A stretch of 64,000 nt of DNA. Source: Arthrobacter sp. SLBN-112. Its GTDB lineage: Bacteria > Actinomycetota > Actinomycetes > Actinomycetales > Micrococcaceae. Of the stretch, positions 51,865 through 63,085 are shown piece after piece; position 1 is the first letter of the stretch, and every line of letters starts with the position of its first letter. The DNA lies in NCBI RefSeq assembly GCF_030944625.1, contig NZ_JAUSXY010000001.1, positions 2,418,001 through 2,482,000 on the forward strand, given 5' to 3'. The notes below the pieces were generated by a model. It saw only the letters and a list, made by a program, of their open reading frames with translations. It was not told the DNA's origin and made no database searches. A program made the position numbers and the translations under genes.

Positions 51865-53529
51865 GTGACTCCCGAAGAACTTTCCCTCGCCATATCCGCC
51901 TGCCTCAAGGACGCCGTCGCCGCCGGCGAAATCGCCCTTGCGGAATCAGCAATTCCTGCTGAGGTGCGCGTGGAGCGACCCAAGAACCGGGACCACGGCG
52001 ACTGGGCCACCAACATCGCCCTCCAGCTCGCCAAGCAGGCCGGGACCAATCCGCGCGAATTCGCCGCCATCCTCAGCACCCGGCTGAAGTCCATCAACGG
52101 TGTTTCCGCGGTGGACATCGCGGGCCCGGGCTTCCTGAACATCACCGTCGACGCCGCGGCCGCCGGGGCCCTGGCCAAGGCCATCGTTGAGGCCGGCAGG
52201 AGCTATGGCACCAACACGGCGCTCGCCGGTCACACCGTCAACATGGAGTTCGTGTCCGCCAACCCCACCGGGCCGCTGCACATCGGCCACACCCGCTGGG
52301 CAGCGCTGGGGGATGCCATTGCACGCGTGCTCCGGGCTTCCGGCGCCGATGTCACGGCCGAGTACTACATCAACGACGCCGGTTCCCAGATGAACACCTT
52401 TGCCACCTCGGTGTACTCCCGCCTGCACGGCCTGCCCGTGCCCGACGGCGGTTACCCCGGACAGTACATCGCCGACCTTGGCCACGAGGTGCTGACCGCA
52501 CACCCGGATATCCGCGAGCTCACCGAAGTTGCTGCGCTGCCGGTCATCCGCGCGGCCGCCTATGAAGCCCAGATGAAGGACATCCAGGCCACGCTGGCGG
52601 ACTTCGGCGTCGAGTTCGACGTCTTCTTCTCCGAGCAGGAGCTGCACGACGCCGGCGCGATCGAGAGTGCCGTGGCGCGCCTGCGCGAACAAGGCCACGT
52701 GTTCGACGACGGCGGTGCGGTCTGGCTGCGTACCACGGACTTTGGCGATGACAAGGACCGGGTCATGGTCCGCGCCAACGGCGAGCCCACCTACTTCGCC
52801 GCCGACGCCGCCTACTACCTGTCCAAGAAGGACCGCGGCTTCACCGAGAAGATCTACCTGCTCGGTGCCGACCACCACGGCTACATCAACCGGCTCAAGG
52901 CGATCGCCGCGGCCGCCGGCGACGATCCCGAGGTGAACATCGAGGTCCTGATCGGCCAGCTGGTCTCCGTCAATGGAGCCAAGCTGTCCAAGCGCGCGGG
53001 CAACATCATCGAGCTCAAGGACCTGATCGAATGGCTGGGCAAGGACGCGGTCCGCTACTCGCTGGCCCGGTTCCCGGCCGATTCACCGCTGACCCTGGAC
53101 CCGGAGCTGTTGAAGAAGCACAGCAACGAGAACCCGGTGTTCTACGTCCAGTACGCCCACGCCCGTTCCCGTGGTGCCGCGCGCAACGCCGTGGCCGCCG
53201 GCGTCGAACGCCAGGTGGACGGCCGGGACAGCTTCGAGGCCTCGCTGCTGGACCACGCCACGGAGAATGAACTGCTCTCCTACCTGGGCAGCTACCCCTC
53301 CATCGTGGCCAAGGCGGCGGAACTGCGTGAACCGCACCGCGTGGCACGGCACCTCGAAGCCATCGCAGGGGCCTACCACCGCTGGTATGACGCGTGCCGG
53401 ATTGCGCCCATGGGTGAGGAACCGGTGACCGACCTCAACCGCACCCGGCTGTGGCTCAACGACGCCACCAGCCAGGTGCTCGCCAACGGCCTTGACCTGC
53501 TGGGCGTTTCGGCGCCGGAACGGATGTGA
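51865..53529 (+). CDS. argS: Arginyl-tRNA synthetase
   Basis: 554 residues, class I synthetase. The HIGH motif is PTGPLHIGHTRW and the KMSKS-like loop is GAKLSKRAGN. An N-terminal Add-1 domain and a C-terminal DALR anticodon-binding domain (HLEAIAGAYHRWYDACRI) are present. GTG 51865 begins the protein TPEELSLAISACL. The stop overlaps the lysA GTG, so synthetase and amino acid genes form one run; argS-lysA linkage is typical in actinobacteria. Confidence 0.97.
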   Translation: MTPEELSLAISACLKDAVAAGEIALAESAIPAEVRVERPKNRDHGDWATNIALQLAKQAGTNPREFAAILSTRLKSINGVSAVDIAGPGFLNITVDAAAAGALAKAIVEAGRSYGTNTALAGHTVNMEFVSANPTGPLHIGHTRWAALGDAIARVLRASGADVTAEYYINDAGSQMNTFATSVYSRLHGLPVPDGGYPGQYIADLGHEVLTAHPDIRELTEVAALPVIRAAAYEAQMKDIQATLADFGVEFDVFFSEQELHDAGAIESAVARLREQGHVFDDGGAVWLRTTDFGDDKDRVMVRANGEPTYFAADAAYYLSKKDRGFTEKIYLLGADHHGYINRLKAIAAAAGDDPEVNIEVLIGQLVSVNGAKLSKRAGNIIELKDLIEWLGKDAVRYSLARFPADSPLTLDPELLKKHSNENPVFYVQYAHARSRGAARNAVAAGVERQVDGRDSFEASLLDHATENELLSYLGSYPSIVAKAAELREPHRVARHLEAIAGAYHRWYDACRIAPMGEEPVTDLNRTRLWLNDATSQVLANGLDLLGVSAPERM

Positions 53530-55005
53530 GCACCGTGTCAATATCCTCAATCACCGCATCCCCGCTGGCCCCTGAATGGCTGCAGGTCCCGGCCGACCTG
53601 AACGCGCTCCACCAGCCCATGTGGGCCGGCAGCGTGGTCCGGAACGGCGCCGGCGCCCTCACTGTCGGGGGAGTGGACGTCCACGCCCTGAAGGAACAGT
53701 TCGGGACGCCGCTGTTCGTCATGGACGAGGCCGACTTCCGCTCCCGCGCCCGGGCCTTCAAGGATTCCTTCGACGCCGCCTTTGCCGATATCTGCGGCGG
53801 CGTGGACGTCTACTACGCCGGGAAGTCCTTCCTGTGCACCGCAGTGGTGAAATGGGTGGAGGAGGAAGGGCTTCGCCTCGATACGGCATCGGGCGGTGAA
53901 CTGGCGGTGGCAGCACGCGCCGGAATTCCCGGCGAACGGGTGGCGCTGCACGGCAACAACAAATCCGACGCCGAGATCAACCGGGCGCTGGACATGGGCC
54001 TCGGCCGCATCGTAGTGGACAGCCTGGATGAGCTGGTCCGCGTCGGGGCCCCTCGCGCAAGCCCGCGGTGAACAGGCCAAGGTCATGCTCCGGCTAACCC
54101 CCGGCGTGCACGCCCACACGCACGAGTTCATCGCCACCGCGCACGAGGACCAGAAATTCGGCCTCTCCATGGCTGCGGACACCACTGCGGAAGCAGGCGT
54201 CTCCGCAGCCGAAGAAGCAGTGGCCGCGGCGGCAGCCCACCCCGGCATCGAGTTGCTGGGCCTGCACTGCCACATCGGGTCGCAGATCTTCGAGCCCGAC
54301 GGCTTCGCGCTGGCCGCCGAGAAACTGCTGCGCTTCCTGGCAGCCATGCAGGAAAAATACTCCATCACCATGCCGGAACTTGACCTCGGCGGCGGCTACG
54401 GGATCGCCTACACGCCGGTGGACACCCCCCGCCCCGCAGCGGAGATCGCGACGGCGATGGCCGCCGTCGTGCGTTCCACCTGCGCCGAGCTGGGCATCGG
54501 CGCGCCGCGCATCTCGATCGAACCCGGCCGCGCCATTGTGGGCAGCACCACCTTCACCCTTTACGAGGTGGGTACGCTCAAGACCGTTCGCGTGGACGCT
54601 CCGGCCGGGTCCGGCGGTGACACCGGCAACAACGTTACGTATCCGCGCCGGTATGTTTCGGTGGATGGCGGCATGAGCGATAACGCCCGGCCGGTGCTGT
54701 ACGACGCGGATTATTCGGCTGTCCTGGCCTCCCGCACCTCCGGCGCGGCCCCGCAGCTGTCCCGCGTGGTGGGCAAACATTGCGAGAGCGGCGACATAGT
54801 TGTTAGAGATGTATATCTGCCCGGGGACGTGGCAGCCGGTGATCTGCTTGCCGTACCGGGGACCGGCGCCTATTGCTGGGCCCTCTCGAGCAACTACAAC
54901 TATCTGGCCCGGCCGGGCGTTGTCGCGGTGCGCGACGGATCTGCCCGGCTGATTGTCCGCGGGGAAACCGAAGAAGATCTTTTGAACCGCGACATGGGAG
55001 CCTGA
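53526..55005 (+). pseudogene. lysA: Diaminopimelate decarboxylase, frameshifted in this sequence
   Basis: Makes L-lysine from meso-diaminopimelate. The PLP lysine in VYYAGKSFLCTAV lies in the first part (GTG 53526 onward), which runs to SLDELVRVGA. There the run CCCC at 54049-54052 carries one C too many; the second part resumes LAQARGEQAKVMLRLTPGV and includes LGLHCHIGSQ, the GGGYGIAY glycine loop and the EPGR motif, to 55005. Removing one base gives about 492 residues of standard LysA. Lysine is needed for protein and, in this group, peptidoglycan, so true loss is improbable. Confidence 0.9.
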
Positions 55006-56322
55006 ATGACGGAAATGCGAACCCTGAAAGTGGCCCTGCTGGGTTGTGGCAACGTAGGGGCCCAGGTTGCGCGGATCCTGCTTGAGGACGCCGATGCCCT
55101 TGCCGCCCGTGCCGGGGCACGACTTCAGCTCAGCGGCATCGCCGTGCGCAACGTCAATGCCCACCGTGACGTTGAACTGCCCCAGGAACTCTTCACCACC
55201 GACGCCGAGACCCTGGTCAAGGACGCGGATCTGGTGATTGAACTGATGGGCGGCATCGAACCGGCGCGCACGCTGATCCTCTCCGCGTTGCGCAACGGCG
55301 CCTGCGTGGTGACCGGCAACAAGGCACTGCTGGCGCAGGACGGCCCCACCCTCTACGAAGAGGCAGACAAAGCCGGCGTGCAGCTCTCCTACGAGGCCGC
55401 CGTCGCCGGAGCCATCCCGATCCTCCGCCCTATCCGCGACAGCCTCTCGGGCGACCGGATCACCCGGGTGCTGGGCATCGTCAACGGCACCACGAACTTC
55501 ATCCTTGACCAGATGGACAGCACCGGCGCCCAGTTCGCGGATGCCCTCGCCGAAGCCCAGCGACTCGGCTACGCCGAAGCGGACCCCACGGCCGACGTCG
55601 AAGGGCACGACGCCGCGGCGAAGGCCGCCATCCTGGCGTCACTGTCTTTCCACACCCGGTTCGCGCTGGAGAACGTACACTGCGAGGGCATTTCGTCCGT
55701 CACCGCCTCGGACATCGCCGCGGCCAAAGACGCCGGCTTTGTCATCAAGCTGCTGGCCATCGCGGAGAAACTGACCGATGCCGATGGCAAGGAAGGCGTG
55801 TCCGTCCGCGTCCACCCCACCCTCCTGCCGCGCGAACACCCGCTGGCCGCCGTCCGCGGCGCTTTCAACGCCGTCTTCATCGAGGCCGAAAACGCCGGTG
55901 AGCTGATGTTCTACGGCCAGGGCGCCGGCGGCACGCCCACCGCGTCCGCCGTGATGGGTGACCTCGTTTCCGCGGCACGCCGCCTGGTCCTGGGCGGACC
56001 GCAGCGCACCGAGACCACTACCGGCCATGTCCCGGCGCTGCCCATCGAAGCGGCAACCACCAGCTACTACATCGGCCTGGACGTCGCTGACCAGCCTGGC
56101 GTCCTGGCACGGATCGCCCAGCTCTTTGCCGAGCAGGGCGTGTCCATCGAAATCATGCGGCAAACCATCCACCGCGATGCCGAATCCAACGTGGAGTCGG
56201 CCGAGCTGCGGATTGTCACCCACCGTGCGTCAGAGGCTGCCCTCGCAGCCACCGTCGAGGCCGTGAAGGGCCTGGACGTCATCAATTCAGTTACATCCGT
56301 TCTGCGGGTAGAAGGAGTCTAA
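55006..56322 (+). CDS. hom: Homoserine dehydrogenase
   Basis: 438 residues. NAD(P)-binding GCGNVGAQVARIL, catalytic domain with VTGNKALLA, NGTTNFIL and DPTADVEGHDAAAKAAILASL, and a C-terminal ACT domain (~355-430, YYIGLDVADQPGVLARIAQL) that usually senses threonine. It reduces aspartate semialdehyde to homoserine. ATG 55006 directly follows the lysA stop, and its TAA is followed immediately by thrC. Confidence 0.97.
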   Translation: MTEMRTLKVALLGCGNVGAQVARILLEDADALAARAGARLQLSGIAVRNVNAHRDVELPQELFTTDAETLVKDADLVIELMGGIEPARTLILSALRNGACVVTGNKALLAQDGPTLYEEADKAGVQLSYEAAVAGAIPILRPIRDSLSGDRITRVLGIVNGTTNFILDQMDSTGAQFADALAEAQRLGYAEADPTADVEGHDAAAKAAILASLSFHTRFALENVHCEGISSVTASDIAAAKDAGFVIKLLAIAEKLTDADGKEGVSVRVHPTLLPREHPLAAVRGAFNAVFIEAENAGELMFYGQGAGGTPTASAVMGDLVSAARRLVLGGPQRTETTTGHVPALPIEAATTSYYIGLDVADQPGVLARIAQLFAEQGVSIEIMRQTIHRDAESNVESAELRIVTHRASEAALAATVEAVKGLDVINSVTSVLRVEGV

Positions 56323-57429
56323 GTGGCTCACCAATGGCGCGGCGTCATCCGCGAATACGCTGACCGTCTGCCCGTGACGGAGTCCACCAGGGTCATCACC
56401 CTGGGCGAGGGCGGCACCCCGCTGGTGCACGCGCAGAAACTCTCCGAACTCACCGGTTCCCAGGTCTACCTGAAGGTGGAGGGGATGAACCCCACCGGAT
56501 CCTTCAAGGACCGCGGCATGACCATGGCCATGACGGCGGCGGTGGCCTCCGGCGCCAAGGCCGTGGTGTGCGCCTCCACCGGCAATACCTCCGCCTCCGC
56601 TGCCGCCTACGCCACCGCCGCCGGCTTGAAGTGCGCCGTCCTGGTGCCCGAAGGCAAGATTTCCATGGGCAAGCTCAGCCAGGCCATCGCGCACGGTGCC
56701 ACCTTGCTGCAGGTAGACGGCAACTTCGACAACTGCCTGGACATCGCCCGCAAGCTGGGGGAGTCCTACCCCGTCTTCCTGGTCAACTCCGTCAACCCGG
56801 CCCGCATCCAGGGCCAGAAGACCGGAGCGTTCGAAGTGGTCGATGCCCTGGGCGACGCCCCGGATATCCACGTGCTGCCGGTGGGCAACGCCGGCAACAT
56901 CACGGCTTACTGGAAGGGCTACAAGGAGTACTCCGCTCCATTCGAGTCCGAGACTGCAGGTACCCTTCCCGCCGTCTCCACCAAGACGCCCGTCATGTGG
57001 GGTTTCCAGGCAGCCGGTGCCGCCCCGTTCGTGGCCGGCCACCCCATCACGGAGCCTGACACGATCGCCACCGCCATCCGGATCGGCAACCCCGCCTCCT
57101 GGGACGGTGCTGTCGGTGCACGCGACGAGTCAGGCGGCCTCATCGACGCAGTCACGGACGAGGAAATCCTGCACGCGCACCGCTGGCTGTCGGCAAAGGA
57201 AGGCGTCTTCGTGGAGCCCGGCTCCGCAGCCGGCGTGGCAGGCCTGCTCAAGAAGCACGCCGCAGGTGAAGTCCCCAGTGGAAAAACCATCGTCATCACC
57301 GTCACCGGGCACGGGCTCAAGGACCCGCAGTGGGCCCTGCGCACCGAGGACGGCAGCGACGTGCAGCCGGTTAAGGTACCCAACGACGTCGTCACCGTAG
57401 CCGCTGAGCTGGGACTGGAAGAAAAGTAG
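56323..57429 (+). CDS. thrC: Threonine synthase
   Basis: 368 residues, PLP fold type II. The PLP lysine is in [15 protein letters not shown], with [11 protein letters not shown] and [17 protein letters not shown] for phosphate binding. It converts O-phosphohomoserine to threonine. The GTG start at 56323 abuts the hom stop. Its gene precedes thrB, the order hom-thrC-thrB common in actinobacteria. Confidence 0.97.
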   Translation: MAHQWRGVIREYADRLPVTESTRVITLGEGGTPLVHAQKLSELTGSQVYLKVEGMNPTGSFKDRGMTMAMTAAVASGAKAVVCASTGNTSASAAAYATAAGLKCAVLVPEGKISMGKLSQAIAHGATLLQVDGNFDNCLDIARKLGESYPVFLVNSVNPARIQGQKTGAFEVVDALGDAPDIHVLPVGNAGNITAYWKGYKEYSAPFESETAGTLPAVSTKTPVMWGFQAAGAAPFVAGHPITEPDTIATAIRIGNPASWDGAVGARDESGGLIDAVTDEEILHAHRWLSAKEGVFVEPGSAAGVAGLLKKHAAGEVPSGKTIVITVTGHGLKDPQWALRTEDGSDVQPVKVPNDVVTVAAELGLEEK

Positions 57430-57431
57430 CC

Positions 57432-58406
57432 TTGGACACCACCTCGCAGGCCGCCGTCGGGCTGCACCTCATCGAGCCGGGCCAGCGCGTCACCGTCCGC
57501 GTCCCCGCGACGTCGGCCAACCTTGGCCCCGGCTACGACAGCCTGGGGCTTGCGCTGGCCCTGCACGACACCCTCACCGTGGAAAGCCTGGACACGGACG
57601 AACTCCTGTTCGAGCTCCGCGGCGAGGGTGCCGAAACGCTGCCCCGCGATGCCAGCCACCTGGTCATCCGCGCCATGGACGCAGCGTTCGAGCGGCTGGG
57701 GTACCGCCACGGCGGCCTGAAGGTGACTGCCGAGAACGTGAACCCGCACGGGCGGGGGCTCGGCTCCTCCGCGTCTGCCGTGGTGGCCGCCGTCTCTGCC
57801 GCCAACGCCATGGTGCCCGCCGGCAGCCGGCGCGGAAAGGACTGGATCCTCCAGCTCACCAGCGAACTGGAAGGCCACCCGGACAACGTCGCACCCGCCA
57901 TATTCGGCGGACTGGCGCTGTCATGGCAGGACAGTGAGCAGTACAGCAGCACCAGTGCCACCGTGGCCGGCGATGTTATTCCCATCGTGGCGGTTCCAGA
58001 CTTCGAACTGTCCACGGAAGCGGCCCGGGCCCTGCTCCCGGCGTCGGTGGGACACCACGCCGCCGCGATGAATTCCGGCCGGGCAGCGCTGCTGATCCAT
58101 GCGCTCACCCAAGAACCTGAATTCCTGTTGCCGGGAACCGAGGACTACCTGCACCAGAGCTACCGTGCAGAGGCCATGCGGCCCAGTGCTGCGCTGATTG
58201 GCGCGCTGCGCAAAGCAGGCTACGCCGCGGTAGTCTCCGGTGCCGGCCCCACCGTCCTGGTGCTGGCGAACGGCGAAGCCCAGGCCGCCGATGCCCTTGC
58301 CTTCATCAAGTCCTTCACGGCAAACAACACGCCGGATGTTGGCTGGCGCGTACTGAAGCTCGCAGTGGACGTTGAAGGTGCTAAGGTGGACTTGCACCGG
58401 CGGTAA
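57432..58406 (+). CDS. thrB: Homoserine kinase
   Basis: 324 residues of the GHMP kinase family. The ATP loop PHGRGLGSSASAVVAA, the N-terminal VRVPATSANLGPGYDSLGLA and the C-terminal VSGAGPTVLVLA are all present. It phosphorylates homoserine for threonine synthase. The start is TTG 57432, two bases after the thrC stop, with a purine-rich GGAAGAAAAG just upstream; a rare codon may lower its yield relative to hom and thrC. Confidence 0.95.
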   Translation: MDTTSQAAVGLHLIEPGQRVTVRVPATSANLGPGYDSLGLALALHDTLTVESLDTDELLFELRGEGAETLPRDASHLVIRAMDAAFERLGYRHGGLKVTAENVNPHGRGLGSSASAVVAAVSAANAMVPAGSRRGKDWILQLTSELEGHPDNVAPAIFGGLALSWQDSEQYSSTSATVAGDVIPIVAVPDFELSTEAARALLPASVGHHAAAMNSGRAALLIHALTQEPEFLLPGTEDYLHQSYRAEAMRPSAALIGALRKAGYAAVVSGAGPTVLVLANGEAQAADALAFIKSFTANNTPDVGWRVLKLAVDVEGAKVDLHRR

Positions 58407-58704
58407 TTCCGCCTATCTGATCTGCTCGTGCATTCAGTTGCTGTTTTGATCTTCCGACTGTGAATGTATTCCGGTGCCGCCTGCTTGGTCTGTCGCAGGA
58501 AATTGCAGCATCCAACTGCCCCTGAACCGTCAGCCCGGCGTTGCTCCATAGAGCGCAGCGCAAGGTGAATCAGTATCCGGCCCTGCTGGCCGAAATCCAA
58601 CCGGCAAGGCCGAAAAATCCCGGCTGCAGATCTGAACTGCAGCCCAGATCAAATCATCGCGTCCAGCTCCTCGTCTGGACGCCGTCGAGGGGGAAGGATC
58701 CTTC
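58407..58704 (+). promoter_or_regulatory. Structured rho leader region
   Basis: 298 nt without a gene. The distal part has two strong hairpins: GGCTGCAG/CTGCAGCC (58622-58629 with 58637-58644) and GCGTCCAG/CTGGACGC (58659-58666 with 58675-58682). The second ends 9 nt before the rho ribosome-binding site GGAAGGA (58692-58698). A possible TTGATC -35 near 58447 and TATTCC -10 near 58468 would give a leader over 200 nt. Autoregulation by Rho is a reasonable guess. Confidence 0.5.
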
Positions 58705-60864
<2,160 letters not shown>

Positions 60865-60871
60865 CTGGATC

Positions 60872-60910
60872 AGGGGCGGGGTCGTCGCATTTTGTGCCGG
60901 CCCCGCCCCT
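60872..60910 (+). terminator. rho terminator
   Basis: AGGGGCGGGG (60872-60881) pairs with CCCCGCCCCT (60901-60910) over a 19-nt loop, beginning 8 nt past the rho stop. Confidence 0.7.
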
Positions 60911-60921
60911 TTGTCGTTCGG

Positions 60922-61020
60922 TTTTTGCCGCCCCCGCCCCTACGCGTGGTGGCCACGTCCTGACGGACTTTGGCCACCACGCTCCGGCAGGCCCGATGCC
61001 ACTCCCGGGGCGGCAAAAAA
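60922..61020. repeat. Nested palindromic element between rho and prfA
   Basis: TTTTTGCCGCCCC (60922-60934) is the exact reverse complement of the 13 nt starting at 61007 (GGGGCGGCAAAAA). Inside lies a second perfect 11-bp repeat, CGTGGTGGCCA (60945-60955) with TGGCCACCACG (60971-60981), which itself encloses GTCC/GGAC. The outer A/T runs are on the wrong sides for an intrinsic terminator. It may be a REP-like or small non-autonomous element; no target duplication could be defined. Confidence 0.65.
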
Positions 61021-61062
61021 ACCGCCCGACCTGCGTTCGTCCCACCTAACGCGCGGCATTAC

Positions 61063-61078
61063 TAGACTTGTACAAGTC
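61063..61078 (+). promoter_or_regulatory. prfA -10 box overlapping a 14-bp perfect palindrome
   Basis: TAGACT (61063-61068) is the probable -10 box of prfA. GACTTGTACAAGTC (61065-61078) is a perfect palindrome covering the box and the expected start site. It could bind a dimeric regulator or form a hairpin at the mRNA 5' end. Confidence 0.5.
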
Positions 61079-61095
61079 GAAAGAGGTTTTGAAAA

Positions 61096-62169
61096 ATGTT
61101 TGAGTCCGTACAGGGCCTGCTTGATGAGCATGACGCTATCCAGGCGCAGCTGGGGGATCCTGCTGTTTATGCTGACCAGCGGCTTGCCCGGAAGCTCGGG
61201 CGGCGGTCGGCTCAGCTTAATGGCATTGTCGAGGCCTATCACCGGTGGGAAGGCATCCGGGACGATCTTGCCGCTGCCAGGGAAATGGCTGCCGAAGATC
61301 CGGAGTTCGCTGCCGAGGTGCCTGAATTGGAAGCCTCGCTGGAAACTGCTGCCGCCAAGCTGCGGCGCCTGCTCATTCCGCGCGATCCCGACGACGCCCG
61401 CAACGTGATACTCGAAGTCAAGGGTGGTGAAGGCGGCGACGAAGCCGCCCTGTTCGCCGGCGACCTGCTGCGCATGTACACCCGGTACGCGGAGTCCCGC
61501 GGCTGGAAAACCGAAATCATCTCCGCCACCGAATCCGACCTCGGCGGCTACAAGGACGTCCAGGTGGCCGTCAAGGGCAACTCCAACGACCCCGCAGAGG
61601 GTGTCTACGCCCGGCTCAAGTTTGAAGGCGGTGTGCACCGCGTGCAGCGCGTGCCCGTGACCGAATCGCAGGGCCGGATCCACACCTCTGCTGCCGGCGT
61701 GCTGGTACTGCCCGAGGTTGATGAGCCAGAAGAACTCGAAATCAACCAGAACGACCTCAAAATAGACGTCTACCGTTCTTCCGGCCCCGGCGGCCAGTCC
61801 GTCAACACCACGGACTCGGCCGTCCGCATCACGCACCTTCCCACCGGCATCGTGGTGGCCATGCAGAACGAGAAATCCCAGCTGCAGAACCGCGAAGCCG
61901 GCATGCGCGTGCTCCGCGCCCGCATCCTGGCGCACCAGCAGGAGCAGATCGACGCCGAGAACTCGGCGCAGCGCAAGTCGCAGATCCGCACCATGGACCG
62001 CTCCGAGCGCATCCGCACCTACAACTACCCGGAAAACCGGATCGCGGACCACCGCACCGGCTACAAGGCGTACAACCTGGACCAGGTGATGAACGGCGAC
62101 CTCGAACCCGTCATCCAGTCCGCCATCGAGATGGACGAACAGGCGCGGCTGGACGCCATCGGCGACTGA
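61096..62169 (+). CDS. prfA: Peptide chain release factor 1 (RF1)
   Basis: 357 residues. Reads UAA and UAG through the PxT-type motif in [14 protein letters not shown], and has GGQ at residues 232-234. ATG 61096 has AAAGAGG 8 nt upstream. The next gene, prmC, encodes the methylase that modifies this GGQ glutamine. The first ~95 codons use many T-ending codons (CCT, GCT, GTT, TAT), unlike the rest of the gene and its neighbours, which end in C or G. Confidence 0.97.
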   Translation: MFESVQGLLDEHDAIQAQLGDPAVYADQRLARKLGRRSAQLNGIVEAYHRWEGIRDDLAAAREMAAEDPEFAAEVPELEASLETAAAKLRRLLIPRDPDDARNVILEVKGGEGGDEAALFAGDLLRMYTRYAESRGWKTEIISATESDLGGYKDVQVAVKGNSNDPAEGVYARLKFEGGVHRVQRVPVTESQGRIHTSAAGVLVLPEVDEPEELEINQNDLKIDVYRSSGPGGQSVNTTDSAVRITHLPTGIVVAMQNEKSQLQNREAGMRVLRARILAHQQEQIDAENSAQRKSQIRTMDRSERIRTYNYPENRIADHRTGYKAYNLDQVMNGDLEPVIQSAIEMDEQARLDAIGD

Positions 62170-62185
62170 CCGGAAGCCCCAACCC

Positions 62186-63085
62186 ATGATTGAGCCCACC
62201 CAGGCGGTGCCCGCCCAGTCCCTGGCCGCGGCGGTCCGCGAGGCAGCCGAACGCCTGGCCGAGGCCGGTGTCCCCAGTCCGCGGGCCGACGCCGAGCTGC
62301 TGGCGGACCACCTCCTCAACGTCGGGCTGGGACGCCTCCGCGCCCTGATGCTCGGCGACACGCCCGCACCCGCGGGCTATGCTGAGCTGGTGGCCGAACG
62401 CGTCCGCCGCACACCGCTGCAGCACATCACCGGGGTGGCGCACTTCCGCTACCTTGAACTGGCGGTCGGTCCCGGCGTGTTCATCCCGCGTCCGGAAACC
62501 GAATCCGTGGTCCAGCTGGCCATTGACCACGTCAAGGGCATGTACGCACCCCGAATCGTGGACTTGGGCACCGGCTCGGGCGCCATCGCCGGCTCCATCG
62601 CGCACGAGGTGCCCGCCGCCGAAGTGCACGCCGTTGAGTTCAGCCCGTTCGCGCACGCCTGGGCGGCGAAAAACCTGGCGCCCCTCGGCGTCAACCTCGT
62701 CCTGGGGGACCTGCGCAACGCGCTGCCGGAACTCAACGGAACAGTCGACGTCGTCATCTCCAACCCGCCCTACATCCCGGCCGCCGCCACCCCGAATGAA
62801 CCCGAAGTCGCCCTGCATGACCCGCCCGAGGCGTTGTACGGCGGGGGCGCGGACGGCATGGAACTTCCGACGGCGGCAGCGGCCTCGGCTGCCCGGCTCC
62901 TGCGTCCCGGGGGCTACTTCGTCATGGAACACGCCGAAGTCCAGGCCGCCTGGATTGCCGCCATGCTCGACCGCACCGGCGCCTGGACAAGCATCAGTAC
63001 GCACCTGGACCTCAACGGCAAGGAGCGCGCCACCAGCGCCGTGCTCGCGGACCAGACCACACGGAATGAAAGAATGGGCCAGTGA
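62186..63085 (+). CDS. prmC: Release factor glutamine methyltransferase PrmC (HemK)
   Basis: 299 residues. N-terminal helical domain, then a class I methyltransferase with IVDLGTGSGAIAGSIA (SAM), and the substrate motif SNPPYIP that defines amino-group methylases of this type. It methylates the GGQ glutamine of RF1 and RF2, both encoded in this window. ATG 62186 lies 16 nt after prfA; the 3' end overlaps the next gene by 4 nt. Confidence 0.95.
   Translation: MIEPTQAVPAQSLAAAVREAAERLAEAGVPSPRADAELLADHLLNVGLGRLRALMLGDTPAPAGYAELVAERVRRTPLQHITGVAHFRYLELAVGPGVFIPRPETESVVQLAIDHVKGMYAPRIVDLGTGSGAIAGSIAHEVPAAEVHAVEFSPFAHAWAAKNLAPLGVNLVLGDLRNALPELNGTVDVVISNPPYIPAAATPNEPEVALHDPPEALYGGGADGMELPTAAAASAARLLRPGGYFVMEHAEVQAAWIAAMLDRTGAWTSISTHLDLNGKERATSAVLADQTTRNERMGQ

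Noticed and set aside
54041..54060. Programmed frameshifting in lysA
   Set aside because: There is no slippery heptamer, stop-codon context or downstream structure, and four other genes show the same single-base gain.
60922..61020. The nested palindrome read as a terminator
   Set aside because: The T run comes before the stem and the A run after it on both strands, so no U tract follows the hairpin; a separate rho terminator exists upstream.
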